Notes under the pieces: generated by a model
Database searches by the model: none
Told to the model about the DNA's origin: nothing
What the model saw: only the letters and a program-made list of their open reading frames with translations
Made by a program: the position numbers and the translations under genes
Source of the DNA: Bacteroidota bacterium
Lineage (GTDB): Bacteria; Bacteroidota; Bacteroidia; Flavobacteriales_D; Crocinitomicaceae
Assembly: GCA_016866415.1 (NCBI GenBank)
Contig: VGML01000048.1
Coordinates: 1 to 12,533, forward strand
DNA length: 12,533 nucleotides
Reading direction: 5' to 3'
Part shown: positions 1-5,917 of the stretch, piece after piece
Layout of the letters: every line of letters starts with the position of its first letter
Position numbering within the stretch: the stretch's first letter is position 1

Positions 1-131
1 TTTAAGTCAATGATGTGAATTCCTTTTTTCTCCTCAAAAATGTAAGGAGCCATTGCTGGATGCCACTTTCTTTTTAAGTGTCCAAAATGAACACCTGCTT
101 CCAATAAAGTTTCGAAATTTAATTTTGACAT
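1..131 (-). CDS. rpsB: 30S ribosomal protein S2, N-terminal part
   Basis: S2 binds the small ribosomal subunit near the head-body junction and recruits S1-like functions. Only the first 43 codons are in the window; the gene continues past the left edge. The reverse strand from the ATG at 131 reads MSKLNFETLLEAGVHFGHLK, followed by RKWHPAMAPYIF and KKGIHIIDL. The motifs EAGVHFGH and W-x-P-M-x-PYIF are hallmarks of bacterial S2. It lies 101 nt downstream of rpsI on the same strand, the usual L13-S9-S2 order in Bacteroidota, where tsf would be expected next. The identification is secure despite the short length. Confidence 0.95.
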   Translation of the reverse strand, partial: MSKLNFETLLEAGVHFGHLKRKWHPAMAPYIFEEKKGIHIIDL

Positions 132-232
132 TCTATTATTTTGTTTACGTTCCTAAATATATTAGAGCAACAGAGGAGAGGATTCTTGAGATCAATTTTC
201 TCCAAAGTTTGGATGCTAAACAGCCAGTTCGA
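132..232 (-). other. rpsI-rpsB spacer, possible S2 leader
   Basis: This 101-nt gap is long for an otherwise tightly packed ribosomal operon. No complete TTG/TAnnTTTG promoter is visible, so rpsB is probably read through from rplM. On the RNA strand GGAGA (203-199) can pair with UCUCC (179-175), with an alternative smaller hairpin GAGA/UCUC inside. This could be a leader through which S2 regulates its own synthesis, as known for rpsB in other bacteria, but I do not recognise a specific RNA family. Confidence 0.2.
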
Positions 233-619
233 TTAACGTTTCGAGAACTGGAATTTCTTACGAGCTTTCGGTTGACCTGGTTTTTTACGCTCTACCATTC
301 TTGGATCACGTGTCATTAAACCGTCTGCTCTTAAAACTGGTTTGTAGTCTGCTGAAATTTCAACTAACGCTCTTGAAATACCTAATCGAATTGCTTCCGC
401 TTGACCATTAATTCCACCACCAGCTACATTAACTTTAACATCGTATTGTCCTACGGTTTCTGTTAAAATAAATGGTTGGTTAACTTTTGCTTGCAGTACA
501 TCAACTGGAAACATTTCATTCAATGATTTTTTATTTATTGAAATATTACCTTTTCCCTTTGTCAAGTATACACGAGCAACAGCGGTTTTTCTTCTTCCTA
601 AAGCATTAATTACTTCCAT
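233..619 (-). CDS. rpsI: 30S ribosomal protein S9
   Basis: S9 (uS9) is a small-subunit head protein whose C-terminal tail reaches the P-site tRNA. The 128-residue product has normal length. It begins MEVINALGRRKTAVARVYL, carrying the conserved GRRKTAVARV motif. The middle has the VNVAGGGINGQAEAIRLGISRAL signature, and the basic end KKPGQPKARKKFQFSKR closes on the conserved SKR tail that contacts tRNA. The ATG at 619 lies 5 nt after the rplM stop, so the two are co-transcribed and probably translationally coupled. No truncation or unusual residue is seen. Confidence 0.98.
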   Translation of the reverse strand: MEVINALGRRKTAVARVYLTKGKGNISINKKSLNEMFPVDVLQAKVNQPFILTETVGQYDVKVNVAGGGINGQAEAIRLGISRALVEISADYKPVLRADGLMTRDPRMVERKKPGQPKARKKFQFSKR

Positions 620-624
620 ATTCT

Positions 625-1080
625 TTATTTCAGTGTGTCTAGATTTAATGATGTTGGTTGTTGAGCTTCATGTTTGTGCTCGGAACCTTTATAAACTTTT
701 AAATTTCTATATAAATTACGTCCTAAAGTATTTTTAGGAAGCATACCTTTTACTGCTTTTTCGATTAATCTTTCAGGGTGATTTTTCAACATGTCCTTGG
801 CAGCTGTAAAATGCTGTCCACCAGGATAACCCGAAAATCGAACATATTCTTTGTCTTCTAACTTTGTTCCTGAGAAGGAAATTCTTTCTGCGTTAATAAC
901 TATAACGTTATCTCCACAATCAGCATGAGGGGTGAAACAAGTCTTGTACTTACCTCTAATGATTTTCGCAACTTTACTTGCTAATCTTCCAACTGTTTGA
1001 CCTTCAGCATCAACAATAAACCACTTTTTGTCAGCGGTTTCTGTGTTTCCAGATATCGTTTTGTAACTTAGTGTATCCAC
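625..1080 (-). CDS. rplM: 50S ribosomal protein L13
   Basis: L13 (uL13) is an early-assembly protein of the large ribosomal subunit. The 151-residue product shows WFIVDAEGQTVGRLAS near residues 20-35, then FTPHADCGDNVIVINA, GYPGGQ, KGMLPKNTLGR and LKVYKGSEHKHEAQQP, all standard L13 blocks. Translation starts at GTG (bases 1080-1078). I keep this start because the N-terminus MDTLSYKT matches the usual flavobacterial L13 N-terminus and no in-frame ATG gives a better fit. It is the first gene of the rplM-rpsI-rpsB operon and lies under a strong promoter at 1126-1155, with an AT-rich leader of roughly 40 nt. Confidence 0.98.
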   Translation of the reverse strand: MDTLSYKTISGNTETADKKWFIVDAEGQTVGRLASKVAKIIRGKYKTCFTPHADCGDNVIVINAERISFSGTKLEDKEYVRFSGYPGGQHFTAAKDMLKNHPERLIEKAVKGMLPKNTLGRNLYRNLKVYKGSEHKHEAQQPTSLNLDTLK

Positions 1081-1125
1081 GGTTTATAATTATTATAAAA
1101 ACTTATTTACCTAAAAATAGGGGTG

Positions 1126-1155
1126 CAAAGATACAACTATTGTTTTTAATAACAA
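1126..1155 (-). promoter_or_regulatory. Bacteroidota-type promoter for rplM-rpsI-rpsB
   Basis: The reverse strand carries TTG (1155-1153), a 19-nt spacer, then TATCTTTG (1133-1126). This matches the Bacteroidota -33 TTG and -7 TAnnTTTG elements at the expected spacing. Transcription should begin around 1118-1122, giving a leader of about 40 nt before the GTG of rplM. This is the clearest promoter in the window. Upstream of the -33 lies a T-rich stretch with two copies of TTTTTCTTG, which might act as an UP-like element. Confidence 0.82.
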
Positions 1156-1184
1156 GAAAAACAAGAAAAAAATAAGAGAAAAAA

Positions 1185-1958
1185 TTATTTCTTTTTAAAT
1201 GAATTAATCGCGTTGAATGTAAAGTCACTTAAAACTAGTTTACCACTCATGGCTGCACGATCTAAAAGTAACGTGTCCCAGTGTTCAGTTCCTTGCCAAA
1301 AAATTGATTTAAGCATGGTCATAGCCTTCGGATTTGATTTTGAAAGTTGATTTGCTAATCTATTTATTTCTTTGTTCAGTGAGAGTGTATCATCAAACAA
1401 CTCAACATAAAGGCCTTTTCGTTTTGCCCAATCAGCAGATCTCCATTCTGTTGCATTAATTGCCAACTCGCTCATAGCTGCCAAACCGATTTTTCTTTCT
1501 ACTGCAGGTCCAACAACAAAAGGTCCTATTCCAACAGCTAACTCTGATAATTTCACATCTGCATTAGATGTTGCTAAACAATAATCAACAGCTGAAGCAA
1601 TTCCAACTCCCCCACCTACAGCTCTGCCATGCACACGACCAATAATAAATTTCGGGCATTTACGACACGCGTTAATTACTTTTGCGAAACCAGAAAAGAA
1701 TTTATTTCCCGTTTCCAAATCTTTAATCGATATGAGCTCATCGAAACTTGCTCCTGCGCAGAAAGCTTTATCACCAGTGGACTGAAGGATAATTACTTTA
1801 ACTGTTTCGTCTTTCCCCATTTTTTCAATGGTGTCAGCAAGTTTTTGAAGTATTTTACCCGGTAGTGAATTACTCAATGGGTGCCCAAAAGTAATTGTCG
1901 CAATCCCATTATCTGAGATAGTGGAGTCAACGAAACCTTGTTCAATAGCGTCTGACAT
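1185..1958 (-). CDS. enoyl-CoA hydratase/isomerase family protein (LiuC-like)
   Basis: A 257-residue crotonase-fold protein of normal single-domain length, acting on an acyl-CoA thioester in the cytoplasm. The oxyanion-hole segments are FCAGASFDEL (66-75) and GRAVGGGVGI (111-120). The acid/base residue is E139 in KLSELAVGIGP, corresponding to Glu164 of rat enoyl-CoA hydratase. The position of the second hydratase glutamate (Glu144) is glycine, G119, exactly 20 residues before E139. It resembles flavobacterial proteins usually annotated as methylglutaconyl-CoA hydratase (LiuC, leucine breakdown), but with one of two catalytic glutamates missing an isomerase or another crotonase reaction is equally possible. 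The ATG lies 8 nt after the stop of the coiled-coil gene, so the pair is an operon. No other leucine-catabolism gene is nearby. Confidence 0.88.
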   Translation of the reverse strand: MSDAIEQGFVDSTISDNGIATITFGHPLSNSLPGKILQKLADTIEKMGKDETVKVIILQSTGDKAFCAGASFDELISIKDLETGNKFFSGFAKVINACRKCPKFIIGRVHGRAVGGGVGIASAVDYCLATSNADVKLSELAVGIGPFVVGPAVERKIGLAAMSELAINATEWRSADWAKRKGLYVELFDDTLSLNKEINRLANQLSKSNPKAMTMLKSIFWQGTEHWDTLLLDRAAMSGKLVLSDFTFNAINSFKKK

Positions 1959-1966
1959 TGTTTGTA

Positions 1967-2923
1967 TTATTTTAGAGAAAAGTTATCAGTTCCAATTAAA
2001 GTTCCATCACAATAAACCTTTACCTTGTAATTTCCTTTTGAAGCAGTTTCACTTTTCAGATCATAATAAATTGTAACATCAACAGCTTGATTGGAATAAT
2101 CAATATCTTTTTTATCAGAGAAAACCATGGTGCCACTTTCTGAATTGAATTTATTATTTGGGCTAGCTTGGAATACCTCTCCATCAGGACCAATTATTTG
2201 CATGTAAACAGATTTTCTTCCGGGTGTAGTGAGTGAGTTTTCGGAAATTGTAAAACTACTTCTAAACTGTATTGCATTTTTAGCTTTTTCAGTAGGTTCA
2301 GTCGTTTTATTCAATTTCATTCTTAGAGCCTCTGATTTAAATCCATAAGCTTGTAAGCGACTGCCTAATTTTATTTTTTCGCCTTTTTCCTCAGCCTCTT
2401 TTTTGAACTGATCTCGTTCATTGGACGTTTCGGTGAGTTTGGTTGTGGTTTGATCCAAATCTGAGGTTAGTTTTATGTTCAATGTATTCAATGAATCAAT
2501 TTGTCGTACATAGCTTCGCATAATTCCACGAAGTGTTTCATTTTCTTTTCGTAGTTTATACAATTCAGATGCCGATAGCTTTTTATTCGAATTCAGCTTA
2601 TCCAAAAGAGTTTGAATTTGAGCTTTTTGCAGGTTTAGACTGTCTGCTTTGGATTTATCTTTTTCAATTAATTTATCGTATGTTGCTAACATATTTTTAA
2701 AATCTTTTTTCAAATCATTGGACATATTTCCAACATAGCCTTGCATCATATCGTTCATTCCTTGCATATCAGATTTTAAAATGATGTTTTCGTTGTTGCA
2801 ATTGTTGAATTCTTTCCTTTTAACAGAATAGAGATAGGCGAAGACTGCCAAACAAGATAATAGTAATAGAATTATTATCAAATAAATACCGTTTGAACTT
2901 CTTTCATTTTGTTGCTCGCTCAT
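1967..2923 (-). CDS. membrane-anchored coiled-coil protein, unknown function
   Basis: A 318-residue protein with three parts. A short N-terminal stretch (1-12) precedes one membrane helix at about 13-33 (IYLIIILLLLSCLAVFAYLY). A long, charged, Lys/Glu/Leu-rich region follows at about 36-185 and is likely coiled coil; it includes LRKENETLRGIMRSYVRQID and SLNTLN. A beta-rich C-terminal domain (about 215-318) contains KSVYMQIIGPDGEVF and VDVTIYYDL and ends in strands. Basic residues VKRK just after the helix suggest either a signal anchor or an N-out protein; topology is not certain. Similar proteins, to my recollection, are widespread and uncharacterised in Bacteroidota. It is the first gene of a two-gene operon with the crotonase enzyme. 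No function is assigned. Confidence 0.85.
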   Translation of the reverse strand: MSEQQNERSSNGIYLIIILLLLSCLAVFAYLYSVKRKEFNNCNNENIILKSDMQGMNDMMQGYVGNMSNDLKKDFKNMLATYDKLIEKDKSKADSLNLQKAQIQTLLDKLNSNKKLSASELYKLRKENETLRGIMRSYVRQIDSLNTLNIKLTSDLDQTTTKLTETSNERDQFKKEAEEKGEKIKLGSRLQAYGFKSEALRMKLNKTTEPTEKAKNAIQFRSSFTISENSLTTPGRKSVYMQIIGPDGEVFQASPNNKFNSESGTMVFSDKKDIDYSNQAVDVTIYYDLKSETASKGNYKVKVYCDGTLIGTDNFSLK

Positions 2924-2939
2924 AAGATGGTTTTTTTGT

Positions 2940-2947
2940 CAAAGTTA
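2940..2947 (-). promoter_or_regulatory. putative -7 element for coiled-coil/crotonase operon
   Basis: The reverse strand reads TAACTTTG, a full match to TAnnTTTG, ending 16 nt before the ATG at 2923. No good TTG is found 19-21 nt upstream, so the -33 element is weak or absent. If used, the 5' leader would be only about 10 nt. Confidence 0.45.
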
Positions 2948-3024
2948 TAAATAGTTGCTCCGTTATAATCATAATAAATTAAAAAAGTTATGATAAGTTA
3001 CGGGTTAAAAAGATCGAACTATTG

Positions 3025-4284
3025 CTAATTGATTATTAAGGAAACGATTTCCTTAGTTAGGTTTTTTCTTGAATACTTTTCAATTTCAGACATATTTACA
3101 TCTTGATTAATATTCTGAAAAAAATCTTGTAAAGAATGCGTGATGTTTTTATTGTTTATTAAAACCATTGTTGAATTATTGAGGATTTTTGCAGCATCGC
3201 CATCTTCTGGCCCAATGAAAATAATCGGTCTCTTTGCGGCCAAGTATTCAAATAGTTTACCAGTTAAAATTCCTTTGTTTTCCTCTGAGTTAGGTATTAT
3301 TAACAAAAGGGCTTTCGATTCAAGCATGTAATCAATTGCTTTTTTATGTTCCACGTAGGAAATGAATTCCACGCGTTGTGAAAAATCAGAGTTTAAAATT
3401 TGTTTTTTTACTTTTTCAAAAACGTTGCCTACAAATCGTAATCGCCAATTCGGATTCTTATCAGAAAATTGTTTGAATTCACTCAGAAAGCTGTTTATTG
3501 GATAAGAGGATCCAAGATTTCCTATGTAACTGATGTAATTGTAATCTGATTCAATTGGTTCTTTATTTTGAAAGTCCGCTTCATCATATCCATTTGGAAT
3601 AATTGAAATTTTTGAACTAATTCTTTGGTATCGGTTTGTAAATAGTTCAGCAATCGATTCGCTAACGACAATAACCTTGTCAGCGCTTTTAAGACATTTT
3701 TCCTCCAATCTTCGATCTAAATTCTCTGCCCATTTTGTTCGATACAATTCTTTGTTATAATAAATATCGGTCCAAGGATCTCTTAAATCAGCAATCCATC
3801 TGAGATGAAATTTGTTTTTTAACTCTAACCCGATTAATTGAGAGGAGTGGGGTGGGGATGTGGTGATTACACAATCCAATTGATGTTTTGAAATTAGTTC
3901 TTCTGCTTTTTTAATTGCGAATTTATTCCAACCTATTCGTGCATCAGGAATAAAAAAATTACCTCGAATAAATCGCATACATCGCTCAATTAAATTGGGC
4001 TTAGAATCTCCGGCAAATCCACTTTGTGGAACTTTACGCTGTCTGATTTTCGAGTATATTTTAAAAGGACTTTTTGCTTTTGTGCTGTGAATTTCAATTC
4101 CTTTTGGAATATCTGAAATCAAGGATTCATCAAGAACAGGGAAACTTGCGAATTCCGGATCAACAGTCAATATAATGGGTTCGATTCCGAATTCTCTAAA
4201 ATACTTTACGAATTTCAGCCATCTTTGTACACCACTTCCTCCGCTTGGTGGCCAATAATAAGTTATGACTAAAACTTTTTTCAT
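3025..4284 (-). CDS. GT4-like glycosyltransferase
   Basis: A 419-residue GT-B fold glycosyltransferase, probably cytoplasmic and moving a sugar from a nucleotide-sugar onto a growing surface glycan; donor and acceptor cannot be read from sequence. The N-terminus KKVLVITYYWPPSGGSGVQR carries the glycine-rich acceptor-side loop. WIADLRDPW (163-171) and PNGYDEADF (230-238) are typical of this group. GKLFEYLAAKRPIIF (342-356) holds the donor-binding glutamate E346 of the GT4 signature. I chose the ATG at 4284: it precedes a canonical beta strand, whereas the longer frame starting at 4326 would begin inside the putative -7 element. It is divergent from the flippase gene, which fits joint work on polysaccharide synthesis and export. 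No other sugar genes flank the pair. Confidence 0.88.
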   Translation of the reverse strand: MKKVLVITYYWPPSGGSGVQRWLKFVKYFREFGIEPIILTVDPEFASFPVLDESLISDIPKGIEIHSTKAKSPFKIYSKIRQRKVPQSGFAGDSKPNLIERCMRFIRGNFFIPDARIGWNKFAIKKAEELISKHQLDCVITTSPPHSSQLIGLELKNKFHLRWIADLRDPWTDIYYNKELYRTKWAENLDRRLEEKCLKSADKVIVVSESIAELFTNRYQRISSKISIIPNGYDEADFQNKEPIESDYNYISYIGNLGSSYPINSFLSEFKQFSDKNPNWRLRFVGNVFEKVKKQILNSDFSQRVEFISYVEHKKAIDYMLESKALLLIIPNSEENKGILTGKLFEYLAAKRPIIFIGPEDGDAAKILNNSTMVLINNKNITHSLQDFFQNINQDVNMSEIEKYSRKNLTKEIVSLIIN

Positions 4285-4323
4285 TAGAAATTCGATGGAC
4301 TTAATTTGAAAGCTGTTTCGATT

Positions 4324-4331
4324 CAAATTTA
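4324..4331 (-). promoter_or_regulatory. putative -7 element for the glycosyltransferase
   Basis: The reverse strand reads TAAATTTG, a full TAnnTTTG match, about 40 nt before the chosen ATG at 4284. A clear -33 TTG at the right spacing is not seen. It shares the 105-nt divergent spacer with the flippase promoter. Confidence 0.45.
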
Positions 4332-4369
4332 ATGATTAAACGTTAAGTTTTCTTTCTGAACAAAAAAAC

Positions 4370-4377
4370 TATCTTTG
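4370..4377 (+). promoter_or_regulatory. putative -7 element for the flippase
   Basis: TATCTTTG, identical to the -7 of the rplM promoter, ends 12 nt before the ATG at 4390. TTT, not TTG, lies 19 nt upstream (4348-4350). Transcription would begin near 4381-4383, giving a leader below 10 nt. The TTG inside this element is the first codon of the longest open frame and is very unlikely to be a start. Confidence 0.55.
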
Positions 4378-4389
4378 TTTTCAGAGCTT

Positions 4390-5886
4390 ATGGGAATAAT
4401 TCAAAAAGAGGCGCTTCGAATAACGTTACTTTCATATGCAGGTATTGGAATTGGGACCTTGAACCGTGCGGTTCTGTTCGTTATTTGTTTTACCACCGAG
4501 CAAATTGGACTCGTAAATATAATCGTTGCAACAGGATTGTTATTTGCTCAAGTGGCTAATTTAGGGTCAATCGCAGGGATTCTTAAATTCTTTCCCTATT
4601 TTAAAAACAACAAAAATCGACATTATGGATTTGTGTCCTTAATGCTTATTTATGTTTTTGTTGGAGTTCTAATTTGTTTAGGAGTATTTTTAGGTTTCAA
4701 ATCCGTTATTCAAGGACTTTATTTGGAGCGATCACCAATGATTATTGAGTATTATTTTTGGGTTATCCCAATAGGAGTCTCCTATGTTGTTTTTCAATTT
4801 TTTGAAGCACTTTTAAGATCAAGACAAAAGAACATTTTAGCTGTTTTTATTTTCGAAGTGCTCTTGAGGTTAATCATTACTTTTTTATTGATCATTTTAC
4901 TTTTAAAATTCATATCGTTTGAGCAATTCGTAATCTTAAACAGCTCCATTTACGTCATACCAACACTAATCCTACTTATTTATTCCATTAAGATCGGTGA
5001 ATTTAGTCTTACTTTCAAGAAAATTTCCATTTCAAAAAAATACCAAAAGATTTTAATACAATATTCGATTTTCATGTATATCAACAATCTTGGAATTCTG
5101 TTGATTTCCAATTTGGATATCATGATGATAGCTAAATATTTAGGCCTTTCCGAAACAGGGATTTACTCAACCATTTTCTTTGTAGTTAGTGCTATTCTGA
5201 TTCCTTTTAAGTCGATTGTCAAAATTTCAATTCCAATTGTAGCTGAGCAATGGAAATATAAAAGAATGGATGAAATGGAAAGTCTTTACAAGAAAGTGAG
5301 TTCCGTAAGTTTATTGATTGGCTCATTTTTCTTTTTGATAATTTGGTTAAATGTTGATTTTCTATTTGCCATTCCGGGAAAGGAATTCTTAACGGGCAAG
5401 TGGGTGTTTTTTTTCCTAATGTTGGGTCGTTTGACAGATATGTATTGCGGGATAAATAGTGTTATCTTTTTAACATCGAAAAAATATAAATTCGAAGCTT
5501 TTTTTACTTTGGTAATGATTTTCGCGATTTATTTTTTAAATCTGTGGTTAATTCCCAGTTTAGGTATGGTTGGCGCTGCAATTTCGACTGGTTTAACTAT
5601 AATCATCTATAATCTAGTCAGGCTAATTTTCATATATAAAATATACAAAATTCACCCTTTTGCAAAAAAACAGATTAATTTGATTTTACTCGGGCTATTA
5701 ACATTTTTGGTTGGAGAAGCGATTTCAGAGATCGTTTCAAATGGTATTCTTTTGTTACTCATTGAAACCTGCATTGTATTTCTGTGCTTTCTACTTCCTA
5801 TTTATGTTTTTAAAATAGAAGAAGAATCAGTCAATTACGCCAATAAGTTTATAGCGATTTTAAAAAGCAAATTAGTAAAAAGTTAA
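4390..5886 (+). CDS. polysaccharide flippase, Wzx/MATE-like (MVF clan)
   Basis: A 498-residue integral membrane protein, almost entirely hydrophobic segments separated by short basic loops, consistent with 12-14 helices. It begins MGIIQKEALRITLLSYAGIG, resembling the N-terminus of Bacteroidota polysaccharide-biosynthesis membrane proteins. Inner features include GSIAGILKFFPYFKN (about 59-73), the loop FFEALLRSRQ, LGLSETGIYSTIFFV and LGMVGAAISTGLTIIIYN, the last two matching the repeated helix-turn pattern of oligosaccharide flippases. The likely role is moving a lipid-linked glycan across the inner membrane; the substrate is unknown. The ATG at 4390 is preferred over a TTG at 4375 that falls within the -7 element. 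It is divergent from the glycosyltransferase and ends 8 nt before the convergent alaS stop. Confidence 0.88.
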   Translation: MGIIQKEALRITLLSYAGIGIGTLNRAVLFVICFTTEQIGLVNIIVATGLLFAQVANLGSIAGILKFFPYFKNNKNRHYGFVSLMLIYVFVGVLICLGVFLGFKSVIQGLYLERSPMIIEYYFWVIPIGVSYVVFQFFEALLRSRQKNILAVFIFEVLLRLIITFLLIILLLKFISFEQFVILNSSIYVIPTLILLIYSIKIGEFSLTFKKISISKKYQKILIQYSIFMYINNLGILLISNLDIMMIAKYLGLSETGIYSTIFFVVSAILIPFKSIVKISIPIVAEQWKYKRMDEMESLYKKVSSVSLLIGSFFFLIIWLNVDFLFAIPGKEFLTGKWVFFFLMLGRLTDMYCGINSVIFLTSKKYKFEAFFTLVMIFAIYFLNLWLIPSLGMVGAAISTGLTIIIYNLVRLIFIYKIYKIHPFAKKQINLILLGLLTFLVGEAISEIVSNGILLLLIETCIVFLCFLLPIYVFKIEEESVNYANKFIAILKSKLVKS

Positions 5887-5917
5887 ATCTTCAATTATAA
5901 AACAAGTTTTTTAACTT
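5880..5917. terminator. weak inverted repeat between convergent genes
   Basis: AAGTTAAA (5880-5887) and TTTAACTT (5910-5917) form an 8-bp AT-only inverted repeat around a 22-nt loop. It overlaps the flippase stop, and the alaS stop lies in the loop. On the alaS strand the second arm runs into a short U tract. It could act as a poor terminator, but the stem has only one G-C pair, so this is tentative. Confidence 0.22.

Noticed and set aside
53..319. 88-codon plus-strand open frame at the left edge
   Set aside because: It is antisense to rpsB, the spacer and the rpsI 3' end, has no protein-like motif and no promoter; the ribosomal genes explain the region.
1141..1184. A-rich near-repeats (two copies of ACAAGAAAAA) after the crotonase gene
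   Set aside because: Too short and low in complexity to be a repeat element; they lie at and just upstream of the rplM -33 element and are best seen as promoter-proximal AT-rich DNA.
4285..4326. Longer N-terminus of the glycosyltransferase
   Set aside because: The extra 14 residues are not family-like and their start overlaps a TAnnTTTG element; the ATG at 4284 begins the standard first strand.
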